64,000 bases of DNA from Taklimakanibacter sp049323275. Lineage in GTDB: Bacteria; Pseudomonadota; Alphaproteobacteria; Rhizobiales; Aestuariivirgaceae. The notes under the pieces were generated by a model. It did not search any database. It saw nothing but the letters and a program-made list of their open reading frames with translations, and had not been told where the DNA came from. The stretch covers positions 100,171-164,170 of the forward strand of contig JBMOOM010000019.1 of the NCBI GenBank assembly GCA_049323275.1, given 5' to 3'. This document shows positions 53,048-62,156 of the stretch, piece after piece. Numbering within the stretch: the stretch's first letter is position 1; each line of letters begins with the position of its first letter. Position numbers and translations under genes: made by a program.

Positions 53048-54013
53048 TCACTTGCCTGAATAGGCCTGCACCGTGGCGAAGACGGCTTCGACGACCTTGG
53101 CCATCCGGCTGTAATCGAGCTTGTCGTAGGTGTCTTCCGCCGTGTGATAATGCGGATTGCGGTAGAAGGCCGTGTCGGTGATCATCAGCGCCGGGTAGCT
53201 CTCGGCCCAGTAGCTGAGATGGTCCGAGAAGTCGACGCCCGGAATGACGGGCAAGCTGTTCATGGAATAAACCGGCAGGTCGCCTGAGCCACGCATCGCC
53301 GCCTTCACCTTGCGCGTATCGCTTCAGTCGCTGAGGCGGCCGATGATGGCGATGAAATCACCCTTGTCCGGATAAAGGAGAGTCATGCCCGGCAAGGGAT
53401 AGGTCTGGCTGCCCTCGTCATCGCTGAACCAGCCGATCATTTCGAGCGCCAGCATGAGCGAGACGTCACGCCCGGCGGTGCGCAACGATGCCGCATGAAA
53501 GGCGCTGCCCATCGAGGAGGCGCGGAAATGCGGCGGCTCCTCGGTCGTATAGGCGACGAGCTCGACCGGGCGCCGTGGTGGATGGCGGGCGAGGAGACCG
53601 GCCAGCTCGATGAGCCCGGCAATGCCGCTGGCATTGTCGTCGGCGCCGGGCGTCGTCTCGAAGGAATCATAATGGGCGCCGATGACGAGAAGCGGGCCTT
53701 CGGCGGGGCCGAAGCGGGCGATCACATTGCGGTATTTCTCGCCGCGATCCTCGAACCACTGGTCGGCGCCGGTGGCGCCCACCGCGGTGAATTCGGCATG
53801 TATGTAGCTGGCCGCCGCCTCGAGATTGTCCAGCTCCTCGACGCTGCGGGGATGCAGCGTCTCGCTCAGCATCCGCACATGCGTCTGCAGGCGCTCAGGC
53901 GATACCGCCGGCACCTTCAGATCTATGCGTCCGACCAACGGCTGGGTGGTCATTGCGATGAGGATGACGAAGAGTGCCGCGACGATGAGAAGAATCTTGA
54001 CGAGGAGGCGCAT
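53048..54013 (-). pseudogene. M28-family zinc aminopeptidase with an in-frame TGA
   Basis: The frame starts at 54013 with a membrane anchor or signal (MRLLVKILLIVAALFVILIA). It carries the M28 ligands VIGAHYDSFE (His, Asp), PGADDNASG (Asp) and AYTTEEPP (Glu pair). A TGA at 53324-53326 after IIGRLSD interrupts it. The same frame then continues SDTRKVKAAMRGSGDLPVY to the last zinc His in YRNPHYHTAEDTYDKLDYSR and ends at 53048. The truncated product of 229 residues would lack this ligand. Either a point mutation or a base error. Selenocysteine is unlikely, as family members have no Sec there. Confidence 0.8.
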
Positions 54014-54227
54014 AGGCGTTGTGATTCTGATACATGATGATGGCGCCTGATACAGTTCGGGCGGAAATTGACTTTACTGTGGCGTAGTCCCTATAATCCC
54101 ATTCTGGTCGAGCAGGCGACCGACGGTCCGCGTAAAGGGTTGAACCCGCCTCCATGCACGATGTGTTCCCCATCTTCTTTCCGGCCCGTGAGCCGCGGAC
54201 ACCGGGCGCCTCGAAAGAAGGTGTTTG

Positions 54228-55490
54228 ATGACCAAGAGTCTCCCCGAACGTCCTGATCTGGCGTGGCTTAAGAAAGCGGCCAAGGAACATCTCGCCGAAT
54301 TGCGCGTGACGGATACGGACGCCAAGCTGCATCAGGCCCAGCTCGCCGTCGCCCGCGACTACGGCTTTGCGAGCTGGCGGGCGCTCAAGGCGCATGTCGA
54401 TGTGCAGAGCGCCGATGGGCAGATCATCGCCGCCGCGATGGACGGCAACGCGCCGGAGCTCAAGCGGCTGCTGGCCGAATTTCCGGCCAAGATATCGCTC
54501 ACCGGTGGACAGTGGCGGATGCCGCTCCTGCATCTGGCGGCGCATGGCGGCCATGTCGATTGCGTCAATCTGCTGCTCGGTCTCGGTTTCGACGTCAATC
54601 AGCGCGACAAGTTCGATCGCGCCACCGCGCTCCATTGGGCGGCGGCAGAGGGGCATCTCGCCGTCATGAAAAGGCTTATCGCTTCGGGCGGTGATGTCGA
54701 GGGAGCCGGGGACGATCACGACATGAATGTGATCGGCTGGGCCACCTGCTTCCAGAAAATTCAGGCTGAGGCCGCCGATTATCTGATGGCGAAAGGTGCC
54801 GGACCGACGATCTTTTCCGCCGTCGCCCTCAACCGGGCCGACCTGGTGCGCCGGCTCGTCACAGGCGATGCACATCTGCTCAACCGGCAGATGAGCCGCT
54901 TCGAACACCGTCGCATGCCGCTTCATTTCGCGGTGCTGAAGGAGCGGCCGGAAATGGTGGCGCTGCTGCTGGAGCTCGGCGCCGATCCAGGCGCCAAGGA
55001 GGATCGTGGCAATACGGCGCTGAATTACGTCTCGCCCCGGATGGACAAGCGGATCGCCGCGGCGCTCGTCGCGGCGGGCGCCAGCCCCGCCGAGCAAAGC
55101 GACAACCGGTTCGAATCCGCGGTGCCCATCCTCAATGTGAAGGATGTGACGGCCGCCATCGCCTATTATGTCGGGAAGCTCGGCTTCTATAAGGAATGGG
55201 ATTGGGGATCGGCGCCCAGTTTCGGCTGCGTCTTCCGCGACTCGGTGCGGATCTTCCTTTGCCATGATGCGCAAGGCGCCCGCGGCATGTGGATCTCGAT
55301 GTTCATCCGGGATGTCGATGCGCTCCACGAGGACTATAAGAAAAGCGGCGCGATCATCCGCCAGGCGCCGGCCAATTTTCCCTGGGGCCTGCGCGAGATG
55401 AATGTCGAGGATCTGGATGGTCACCGTCTCAGGATCGGCAGCGAGGCGACCGGACCGGCCGACAATGTGGCGCTGAACGAAGAGCCTTGA
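54228..55490 (+). CDS. Ankyrin-repeat protein fused to a VOC (glyoxalase-like) domain
   Basis: The protein has 420 residues from the ATG at 54228. Residues 1-60 form a helical lead (LAWLKKAAKEHLAELRVTD). Residues 65-290 hold ankyrin units: PLLHLAAHGGHVDCVNLLLG, ALHWAAAEGHLAVMKRLIAS, PLHFAVLKERPEMVALLLEL and NTALNYVSPRMDKRIAAALV. Residues 300-410 are a VOC domain: VPILNVKDVTAAIAYYVGKL, SFGCVFRDSVRIFL and EMNVEDLDGHRLRIGSE. The domains share one uninterrupted frame. It is cytosolic. The ankyrin part may deliver the VOC enzyme or binding domain to a partner. Function unknown. Confidence 0.88.
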   Translation: MTKSLPERPDLAWLKKAAKEHLAELRVTDTDAKLHQAQLAVARDYGFASWRALKAHVDVQSADGQIIAAAMDGNAPELKRLLAEFPAKISLTGGQWRMPLLHLAAHGGHVDCVNLLLGLGFDVNQRDKFDRATALHWAAAEGHLAVMKRLIASGGDVEGAGDDHDMNVIGWATCFQKIQAEAADYLMAKGAGPTIFSAVALNRADLVRRLVTGDAHLLNRQMSRFEHRRMPLHFAVLKERPEMVALLLELGADPGAKEDRGNTALNYVSPRMDKRIAAALVAAGASPAEQSDNRFESAVPILNVKDVTAAIAYYVGKLGFYKEWDWGSAPSFGCVFRDSVRIFLCHDAQGARGMWISMFIRDVDALHEDYKKSGAIIRQAPANFPWGLREMNVEDLDGHRLRIGSEATGPADNVALNEEP

Positions 55491-55547
55491 AAGCGCGGAC
55501 CCCGGATACGGTATAGTGTCGTCCAGCCGTGACAAAAGGGGAAGACG

Positions 55548-56336
55548 ATGGACAGAGGCAGACGACTCGAGGACCGCGTGGCGGTGGTGACGGGCGGTGC
55601 GCAGGGCATCGGTCTCGGCATCGGGGCGCGGCTCGCCGAAGAGGGCGCCATCGTCATCCTGGCCGATATCGCCTTCGACAAGGCGAAGGCCGCGGCGGCG
55701 AAGCTGGTGGAGCAGGGACATCGGGCCGGCGCCGCGAAGGTCGACATCGCGGATGCGGCCTCCGTCACCGCCCTGGCGCGCCAGGTGGACGAGGCGCATG
55801 GACGTTGCGAGATCCTGGTCAACAACGCGGCGGTCGGCGCCGATACCCGGATCGAGACGATGAGCTTCGAGAGCTATCAGCGGGTGATCGGCATCAACCA
55901 GGACGGCGCGGTGCGCATGGTGATGGCTTTCGTGCCGCTGCTCAAGAAGGGCGGAGAGGGACGGCGCATCCTCAATGTCGCCTCGATCCTGGGCCTGCGC
56001 GGCTGGCCCAACCAGATCGCCTATGCCACCGCCAAGGGTGGCCTCGTCAATTTCACCCGGGCGCTCGCCTGCGATCTGGCGCCCCATAATATCATGGTGA
56101 ACGCCATCGCGCCGGGCTTCGTCGACACGCCGATGTCGCTGCGCCGCGACGGCAAGCATGAATATGACGCCGACTGGTTCCGCGACATCTACGTGAAATA
56201 TGGCCGCATTCCCTTGCGCCGTTACGGCAAGCCGGCCGACATGGCGGGACCGGCTTTCTTCCTCTGCTCGGATGACGCACAATATGTGACGGGTCAGATC
56301 CTGAGCGTCGATGGCGGCGCCTCGGCGACCTTCTGA
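55548..56336 (+). CDS. SDR-family oxidoreductase
   Basis: The protein has 262 residues, with AAAAGGGGAAG before the ATG. It is a classical short-chain dehydrogenase: cofactor motif VVTGGAQGIGLGIGARLAEE, VNNAAVGAD, catalytic Ser in LNVASILG, YATAKGG (Tyr and Lys), and PGFVDTP. The acidic residue after beta-2 (LADIAFDKA) favours NAD. It is the first of three SDR genes spaced 21 and 10 bases apart, so they form an operon, convergent with the second polyamine-type ABC system. The substrate is unknown. Confidence 0.9.
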   Translation: MDRGRRLEDRVAVVTGGAQGIGLGIGARLAEEGAIVILADIAFDKAKAAAAKLVEQGHRAGAAKVDIADAASVTALARQVDEAHGRCEILVNNAAVGADTRIETMSFESYQRVIGINQDGAVRMVMAFVPLLKKGGEGRRILNVASILGLRGWPNQIAYATAKGGLVNFTRALACDLAPHNIMVNAIAPGFVDTPMSLRRDGKHEYDADWFRDIYVKYGRIPLRRYGKPADMAGPAFFLCSDDAQYVTGQILSVDGGASATF

Positions 56337-56357
56337 TTTCTTTGACGGAGAAGCATC

Positions 56358-57137
56358 GTGGATTTGGATATCGCCGGACGCAATGCGGTGGTCTGTGCTT
56401 CGAGCCGGGGGCTCGGCAGAGCCTGCGCCTTCGAGCTCGCCAGAGCGGGCTGCAATGTGGTGATCAATGGGCGCGACAAGACGGCGCTCGAGGAGACGGC
56501 GCGGGAGATCGCCGGCGAGACGGGGGCGACCGTGACGCCGGTCGTCGCCGATGTCGCGACGCCCGATGGCCAGAGCCGGATTCTCGCCGCGGTGCCCTAT
56601 GTCGACATATTGGTGAACAATAATGGCGGGCCGCCCTATCGCGATTTCCGCCAGGTCGACCGCGAGGCGCAGCTCCAGGGGCTCGTCAACAACATGGTGA
56701 GCCCGATCGAGCTCGTCCAGGCGGTGATCGACGGCATGGTGGCGCGCCGTTTCGGGCGCATCGTCAACATCACCTCGGGCTCGGTGAAGATGCCGCTCGC
56801 CGGGCTCGATCTGTCGAGCGGGGCGCGGCTCGGCCTCACCGGCTTCCTCGCCGGCGTGGCGCGCTCGGTGGCGCATGCCAATGTCACCATCAACTTCCTG
56901 CTGCCGGGTTCCTTCGAGACGCGCCGGCTCACCGATGGGCTCAATATGGCGGCGCTGAAGCAGGGCGTCGGCGTCGATGCGCTGAGGGCCGAGGAGGAGA
57001 AGGCCATTCCGGCGAAGCGCTTCGGCAGCCCGGAGGAATTCGGCAAGGCCTGCGCGTTCCTGTGCTCGGCCCATGCCGGCTATATCACCGGCCAGAATCT
57101 GCTGATCGATGGCGGCGCCTATCCGGGCGTCCTGTGA
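56358..57137 (+). CDS. SDR-family oxidoreductase with altered catalytic site
   Basis: The protein has 259 residues with a GTG start at 56358 (ACGGAGAAGCATC upstream). The cofactor fold is seen in AVVCASSRGLGRACAFELAR, with VINGRDK suggesting NADP. The Ser of the catalytic triad is in VNITSGSVKM, but the usual Tyr-x3-Lys is replaced by SSGARLGL in LAGLDLSSGARLGLTG. This variant is seen in a BKR-like subgroup. It may still bind a substrate but use another mechanism, or may have lost dehydrogenase activity. It is the middle gene of the SDR operon. Confidence 0.87.
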   Translation: MDLDIAGRNAVVCASSRGLGRACAFELARAGCNVVINGRDKTALEETAREIAGETGATVTPVVADVATPDGQSRILAAVPYVDILVNNNGGPPYRDFRQVDREAQLQGLVNNMVSPIELVQAVIDGMVARRFGRIVNITSGSVKMPLAGLDLSSGARLGLTGFLAGVARSVAHANVTINFLLPGSFETRRLTDGLNMAALKQGVGVDALRAEEEKAIPAKRFGSPEEFGKACAFLCSAHAGYITGQNLLIDGGAYPGVL

Positions 57138-57147
57138 GGAGAGCGAC

Positions 57148-57984
57148 ATGAGCATCGCGGCCCTGAAGCCCGGCAATGTCGCGGTCATCACCGGGGGCGC
57201 GTCGGGAATCGGCCTCGCGGCGGCACGGAAGTTCCTGGCGCTCGGGCTCAAAGTCTGCATCGCCGATCGCGATGCCGACCGGCTGATGCAGGCGGCGGGC
57301 GATCTCGGGCATGCCGAAGATTGCCTGATCGCGCCTTGCGATGTCGGCATCGCCGAGGATCTGAAGAATGTCGAGCGGACGATCCGCGCGCATTTCGGCC
57401 GGATCGATGTGGTCATGAACAACGCCGGCATCCAGCCGGGCAGCCAGATCTTCGGGGCCTGGGAAAACTGGGACCAGGTCCTGAACGTCAATCTCCTGGG
57501 CGTCATTCACGGGACGCGGATCTTCGCGCCCAATATGATCGCGCAAGGCACACCCGGCCTCATCATCAATACCGGCTCGAAGCAGGGCATTACCACGCCG
57601 CCGGGTGATCCCGCCTATAATGTCGCGAAGGCCGGCGTGAAGGTGTTCACCGAAGCGCTGCAGCATGGATTGCGTTCGGGGAAGGATTGCCAGGTGACCG
57701 CGCATCTCCTCATCCCGGGCTTCGTCTTCACCGGCCTCACCGCCAAGGGGCGGGCGGAGAAGCCGGAGGGCGCCTGGACGCCGGAGCAGACGGTGGACTT
57801 CATGATCGCGCGGCTGGAGCAGGGCGACTTCTACATCCTCTGCCCCGATAATGAAGTGGCGCGCGGCCTCGACGAGAAGCGGATCGCCTGGGCGGCGCAG
57901 GACATCATCGAGAACCGGCCGCCGCTGTCGCGCTGGCATCCCGACTATGGCGAGCGTTTCGCGGAGTTTCTGAAGAAGAATTAG
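57148..57984 (+). CDS. SDR-family oxidoreductase
   Basis: The protein has 278 residues from the ATG at 57148, with GAGGAGAGCGAC upstream. Motifs are VAVITGGASGIGLAAARKFL, an NAD-type acidic residue in CIADRDADRL, MNNAGIQPGS, INTGSKQGIT and YNVAKAGVKVF (Tyr, Lys), and IPGFVFTG. A C-terminal extension of about 40 residues (WAAQDIIENRPPLSRWHPDY) is typical of a subgroup of alphaproteobacterial SDRs. Its TAG overlaps the TAA of the convergent ATPase gene by 3 bases. Confidence 0.9.
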   Translation: MSIAALKPGNVAVITGGASGIGLAAARKFLALGLKVCIADRDADRLMQAAGDLGHAEDCLIAPCDVGIAEDLKNVERTIRAHFGRIDVVMNNAGIQPGSQIFGAWENWDQVLNVNLLGVIHGTRIFAPNMIAQGTPGLIINTGSKQGITTPPGDPAYNVAKAGVKVFTEALQHGLRSGKDCQVTAHLLIPGFVFTGLTAKGRAEKPEGAWTPEQTVDFMIARLEQGDFYILCPDNEVARGLDEKRIAWAAQDIIENRPPLSRWHPDYGERFAEFLKKN

Positions 57985-59072
57985 CTGGTCAGAAGCCGGC
58001 CGAGCTGCGGCGGCCAGGTCACCCACACGTCGCTGTCCGGCGATATCTGCGCTTCGGTGCCGGAGATCTGGCGCGAGATGGCGAGGGGCTTCGCCAGTCC
58101 GTCTACTTCCGTCAGGAACTGACGGCGGTCGCCCAGATAGGTCTGGGCGATGATCCGGCCTTTGACGGCATTGCGGCCCGCCTCGGGTTTCCCGCTGGAG
58201 AGGGCGAGCTTCTCGGGCCGCACCGCCAGATGGACGTCCTTGCCGGCGCCGATCGGCTCGGCATAAGGCACGGTGAAGCTGCCGGCAGCGGTCGCCACGG
58301 TGACGATCCCCTGGGCGACGGAGGCGACCTTACCGGCGAACAGATTCATGTTGCCGATGAATTCCGCCACTTCGCGGCAGTTCGGGTTTTCATAGAGATC
58401 GTCGGCGCGGGCGATCTGCAGCACCTTGCCGGCCGACATGACCGCGATGCGGTCCGACAGCGTCAGCGCCTCTTCCTGGTCATGCGTCACGAAGACGAAA
58501 GTGATGCCGACATTGCGCTGCAGCTGGCGCAGCTCCAGCTGCATCTCCTCGCGCAGCTTCTTGTCGAGCGCGCCCAGGGGTTCATCGAGCAGCAGCACTT
58601 TCGGCCGGCAGACGAGAGCGCGGGCGAGCGCCACGCGCTGGCGCTGGCCGCCGGAGAGCTGATGCGCGGCGCGCCTGCCGTAGCCCGCAAGCTTCACGAG
58701 GTCGAGCGCCGCGGCGACCCGGGAGCGCATCTCCTCCTTGCCGAGCTTGCGGTTCCGGAGACCGTAACCGACATTCTCCTCGACATTCAGATGCGGGAAG
58801 ATGGCGTAGCTCTGGAACACCATATTGGTCGGGCGCTTATTGGCCGGGACGCCCGTCACCGACTGCCCGTCGATGAGAATGTCTCCTTTGCTCGGCTGCT
58901 CGAAACCCGCCAGCATGCGCAGAAGCGTGGTCTTGCCGCAGCCGGAGGGCCCCAGGAGCGAGAAGAATTCGCCCCGCGTTATGCCGAAGGATACGCCGTC
59001 GACAGCGGCAACCGGGCCGAAGAACTTGGAGACATCCCTGATCGCGATCACGTCGTCTTTGGTCTCGGTCAT
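57981..59072 (-). CDS. ABC transporter ATP-binding protein (PotA-like), second system
   Basis: The protein has 363 residues. Walker A LLGPSGCGKTTLLRMLAG, Q-loop MVFQSYAIFPHLN, signature QLSGGQRQRVALARALV, Walker B KVLLLDEPLGALD, switch FVTHDQEEALTLSDR and a C-terminal TOBE region (LAVRPEKLALSSG) are all present. It is highly similar to the ATPase at 31188. It is the last gene of the minus-strand order: binding protein, permease, permease, ATPase. Confidence 0.93.
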   Translation of the reverse strand: MTETKDDVIAIRDVSKFFGPVAAVDGVSFGITRGEFFSLLGPSGCGKTTLLRMLAGFEQPSKGDILIDGQSVTGVPANKRPTNMVFQSYAIFPHLNVEENVGYGLRNRKLGKEEMRSRVAAALDLVKLAGYGRRAAHQLSGGQRQRVALARALVCRPKVLLLDEPLGALDKKLREEMQLELRQLQRNVGITFVFVTHDQEEALTLSDRIAVMSAGKVLQIARADDLYENPNCREVAEFIGNMNLFAGKVASVAQGIVTVATAAGSFTVPYAEPIGAGKDVHLAVRPEKLALSSGKPEAGRNAVKGRIIAQTYLGDRRQFLTEVDGLAKPLAISRQISGTEAQISPDSDVWVTWPPQLGRLLTS

Positions 59073-59073
59073 G

Positions 59074-59877
59074 TCAGACCTCTCCGGGAGAATTGGATTG
59101 CACGCCGCGCCGGCGCAGGATCTCGGCCAGGATGACGATGAGCGCCGAGAACACCAGGATGGAGGTGCCGAGCGCCAGCATGCCGGGCAGCTTATTGGGG
59201 AAGCGCAACTGGCCGAAGAGATAGACCGGCAGGGTCGTCTCGGTGCCCGACAGGAAGAAGGCGAGCACGAACTCGTCGAAGGAGGTGACGAAACAGAGCA
59301 GGAGGCTCGACACGATGCCCGACATCGCGAGCGGCAGGGTCACGCGCAGGAATGTCATCCAGGCGCCCTCGCCGAGATCGCGCGAGGCCTCTTCGAGGCT
59401 CTTGTCGAAGCCTTCCAGCCTGGACATCAGCACCGTCATGGCGAAGGGGATCGAGATGAAGACATGGCTGGCGCCAATGGTCCACAGCGTGAGCTCGAGA
59501 TCGAGAAAGCGCAGGATGATGATGAGAAGCGCGACGCCGAAGATGATCGAGGGCACGACGAGCGGCGCCGACATGGCGGTCATGACGGCGCCGGCGCCAG
59601 GGAGCTTGTAGCGGGTGAGGGCTATGGCCGCCGGCACGCTGACGGCGGTGGCGATGACCGAGGAGGCGCCGGCGACGATCAGGCTGTTGCGCAAGGCCTG
59701 GAGCAGTCCGGTATTGTTCGCCATCTCCGCATAGTGGCGGAAGGTAAAGCCCTTGAGCGGGAAGGTGGCGAAGATGCTGTCATTGAAGGAGAAGAGCGGC
59801 GCCAGGAGGATCGGGCCATAGAGGAACAGCATGAACAGGACGGCGTAGATCAGAAAAGGTCGCGACGATGATCTCAT
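59074..59877 (-). CDS. ABC transporter permease (PotC-like), second system
   Basis: The protein has 267 residues and six membrane segments. It opens FLIYAVLFMLFLYGPILLAP and FSFNDSIFATFPLKGFTFRH. The EAA loop is LEEASRDLGEGAWMTFLRVT, then LPLAMSGIVSSLLLCFVTSF and DEFVLAFFLSGTETTLPVYL. This intact gene shows what the frameshifted gene at 30384 should look like at the same place (DLGEGAW here, DLGES then W there). Confidence 0.92.
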   Translation of the reverse strand: MRSSSRPFLIYAVLFMLFLYGPILLAPLFSFNDSIFATFPLKGFTFRHYAEMANNTGLLQALRNSLIVAGASSVIATAVSVPAAIALTRYKLPGAGAVMTAMSAPLVVPSIIFGVALLIIILRFLDLELTLWTIGASHVFISIPFAMTVLMSRLEGFDKSLEEASRDLGEGAWMTFLRVTLPLAMSGIVSSLLLCFVTSFDEFVLAFFLSGTETTLPVYLFGQLRFPNKLPGMLALGTSILVFSALIVILAEILRRRGVQSNSPGEV

Positions 59878-59881
59878 GCCG

Positions 59882-60799
59882 TCACCGGACCCTCGATCTG
59901 AGCCGGCGGAAGCCGATGAGCCAGAGAAACAAGGTGACGATGATGCCGATCGTCACCATCATGGTAATGGACACCGCCGCGCCCAAGGGCGCGTTGTTCT
60001 GCTTGAGGAAAAGCTCCTGGATGAAATTGCCGATCATGGTGCCGCTGGGACCGCCGACAAGGGTGGGCGTCACATAGTCGCCCACCGTCGGAATGAAGAC
60101 GAGGAGGGCGGCGCCGATGGTGCCCGGCGCGGACAGCGGCAAGGTGACCTGCAGGAAGCGCCTGAGCCGGCTGTCGCCGAGATCAGTCGCCGCTTCCAGA
60201 TAGGAGCGGTCGATCTTGTCGAGCGAGACGAAGATGGGAAGCACGGCGAAGGCGACCCAGGCATGGACGAGGGTGATCATCACCGCGAGCGGATTATAGA
60301 GCAGGAAGGACAAGGGCTCGGAGAGGATGCCCAGCGACTTGAGGCCTGAATTGATCGCGCCATTGAAGCCGAGCACGATCTTCCAGGCGAACACCCGCAG
60401 GAGATAGCTCGTCCAGAAAGGAATGGTGAGAAAGACGAGCCACAGCGCTTTCTGGCCGCGGACATGGAAGGCCAGGAAATAGGCCATGGGATAGGCAAAC
60501 GCGATGACGGCGATGGTGATCGCCAGCGACATGAGGATCGACTTGATCAGCAGGATGGCCGGCACCGGATATTTGAGCGGGAAGGGGATGCCCACCCAGA
60601 TCGTGGGTTCCGAGGACGGTTCGACGAGCGCGAAATAATTGGCGAGCGTGAAGCTGCGGTCGAGCTCGAAGCCTTGCTGGGTCCAGAAGCTCAAGGCGAC
60701 CATGGCGAGGAGCGGCGTCACCATCATGACCGCCATGATGATGATCGCCGGAGAAAGCAGGCCGTAGCCGGTGAGCCAGTCGGGCCGCCGCTGGACCAT
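59882..60799 (-). CDS. ABC transporter permease (PotB-like), second system
   Basis: The protein has 305 residues from the ATG at 60799; a GTG at 60859 would overlap the binding-protein gene by 43 bases. Six membrane segments follow a short cytoplasmic lead, with the long loop after TM1. Motifs: FWTSYLLRVFAWKIVLGFNG, EAATDLGDSRLRRFLQVTLP (EAA loop) and LVFIPTVGDYVTPTLVGGPS. No clear Shine-Dalgarno sequence precedes either start, so the start is uncertain and coupling to the upstream gene is likely. Confidence 0.88.
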   Translation of the reverse strand: MVQRRPDWLTGYGLLSPAIIIMAVMMVTPLLAMVALSFWTQQGFELDRSFTLANYFALVEPSSEPTIWVGIPFPLKYPVPAILLIKSILMSLAITIAVIAFAYPMAYFLAFHVRGQKALWLVFLTIPFWTSYLLRVFAWKIVLGFNGAINSGLKSLGILSEPLSFLLYNPLAVMITLVHAWVAFAVLPIFVSLDKIDRSYLEAATDLGDSRLRRFLQVTLPLSAPGTIGAALLVFIPTVGDYVTPTLVGGPSGTMIGNFIQELFLKQNNAPLGAAVSITMMVTIGIIVTLFLWLIGFRRLRSRVR

Positions 60800-60816
60800 G
60801 GGAGACAGGTCCGGAC

Positions 60817-61938
60817 TTATTGCTTGAGAGCCTTCAGATCTCCCCAGGTCTTGTTCCACTCGGTCTGGACCGCGTCGCTCACCTGGATCAGAAGCGTGCC
60901 CTGCTTCATATGCTCGGCCGGGTCGGTAATGCCCATATCGGCGATGGCCTGCTTGTCGGAGACTTCGAAGGACTTCATGTTGGCGTGGCCGTAGCCCGAG
61001 CCTTCGATCAGCAGCTTGCCGGTGTCGGGCGAAAGCCAGGCGTCGATGAAATCATAGGCGAGGGCCGGATCCGCCTTGCCGGTATTGAGCATCGTCAGGC
61101 CGCAGAACCAGGTGAAATAGCCTTCCTTCGGCTTGGCATAGGCGACCGGAATCCCCTCGCGCTTGAGATTGCGATAGACGTCGTTCCAGGCATAGGCGGC
61201 GACGACCTCGCCCGAGGCCAGCGCCTGCTGCAATTCGGACGGATCGTTCCACAGGAAGCGTGAGTTCTTGACGACCTTGGTGCCCCATTCCTTGGCCGCC
61301 GCGGCGAGCTTCTCGCCGGTAGCGACGGCGGCCGTCTCATATTTCTCGCCGCCGACCATCATGCCGATGGTGATGGCGATTTCATTGTCGAGCATGCACA
61401 CCTTGCCGGCATATTTGTCGTCATAGAAGATGCCCCAGCTTTCATTCTTCGCATATTCCGGGTCGACGAGGTCGGTGCGGTAGGCGATGCTGGAATTGCC
61501 CCAGTCGGCCGGCGCCATGACGACCTTGCCGTCCATGACCACGCCGCTCGCCGTCTGCAGAGCGGGGAAGACGTCCTTCCAGTTCGACAATTTCGCCGTG
61601 TCGATCTCGGCGGTGATCTTGGCGTTGACAAAGCGGTTCACAGAATAATTGCACGGGTGCATCACATCCGCCTTGAAGCCGGCGAGCACCTTGGCGAGGG
61701 CGTCCTCCTCGCCCGAGAAGATCGAGAAATTCGGCGCGCCGCCATGCTTGGCGGTGAAGCTCTTGAAATAATCGGGCGCGTCGTAGCCGGCCCATTCGAG
61801 GCAGGTCAGCACCTCGGCGGCCTGCGGCAGGCGCGGCAGGACCAGAAGCCCGACGCCGAAGGCGCCTGCCTGGCGCAGCATGGTGCGCCGGTCGATCCTG
61901 CCCAAAGCCATTCTGTCAATGAATTTGATGCGCTGCAT
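60817..61938 (-). CDS. Periplasmic substrate-binding protein, polyamine-type ABC importer, second system
   Basis: The protein has 373 residues from the ATG at 61938, with AGGAAGGGAAACATC upstream. The N-terminus has a Tat-like signal (DRRTMLRQAGAFGVGLLVLP) ending near PQAAEV. The PotD-type body has LTCLEWAGYDAPDYFKSFTA, ADVMHPCNYSVNRFVNAKI, VVMAPADWGNSSIAYRTDL and GEVVAAYAWNDVYRNLKREG. It shares these segments with the protein at 32372, so the systems are paralogous. The promoter probably lies in 61939-62050, where TATGTGTAATTACTATA (minus strand) is a partial palindrome that might bind a GntR-type regulator. Confidence 0.9.
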   Translation of the reverse strand: MQRIKFIDRMALGRIDRRTMLRQAGAFGVGLLVLPRLPQAAEVLTCLEWAGYDAPDYFKSFTAKHGGAPNFSIFSGEEDALAKVLAGFKADVMHPCNYSVNRFVNAKITAEIDTAKLSNWKDVFPALQTASGVVMDGKVVMAPADWGNSSIAYRTDLVDPEYAKNESWGIFYDDKYAGKVCMLDNEIAITIGMMVGGEKYETAAVATGEKLAAAAKEWGTKVVKNSRFLWNDPSELQQALASGEVVAAYAWNDVYRNLKREGIPVAYAKPKEGYFTWFCGLTMLNTGKADPALAYDFIDAWLSPDTGKLLIEGSGYGHANMKSFEVSDKQAIADMGITDPAEHMKQGTLLIQVSDAVQTEWNKTWGDLKALKQ

Positions 61939-62156
61939 GATGTTTCCCTTCCTCCCTGTTGTTATGCCAGCCGGGTCATGAGGCGCGCCCGGTGTCGCTT
62001 TTGCGGTATAGTAATTACACATAATGAGCCGGGGCGAATGCTGAAAATTCATGCTGGCTGTTCCTCCCGGTCATGCCCCCGGTCGGAGTCCGGTGGACTG
62101 GAGCGGCTTGACAAGGCTCTTCCGATGCTCCCTGCTGGCCTCTTGCATTGGGGGAC

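Noticed and set aside
53324..53326. Selenocysteine at the TGA of the M28 gene
   Set aside because: M28 peptidases have no Sec at this place, and no SECIS-like stem is evident directly after the TGA.
53895..57506. A 1203-codon minus-strand frame
   Set aside because: Antisense to the ankyrin-VOC gene and three SDR genes; the length is a result of high GC. The protein is Arg/Asp/His-rich without known domains.
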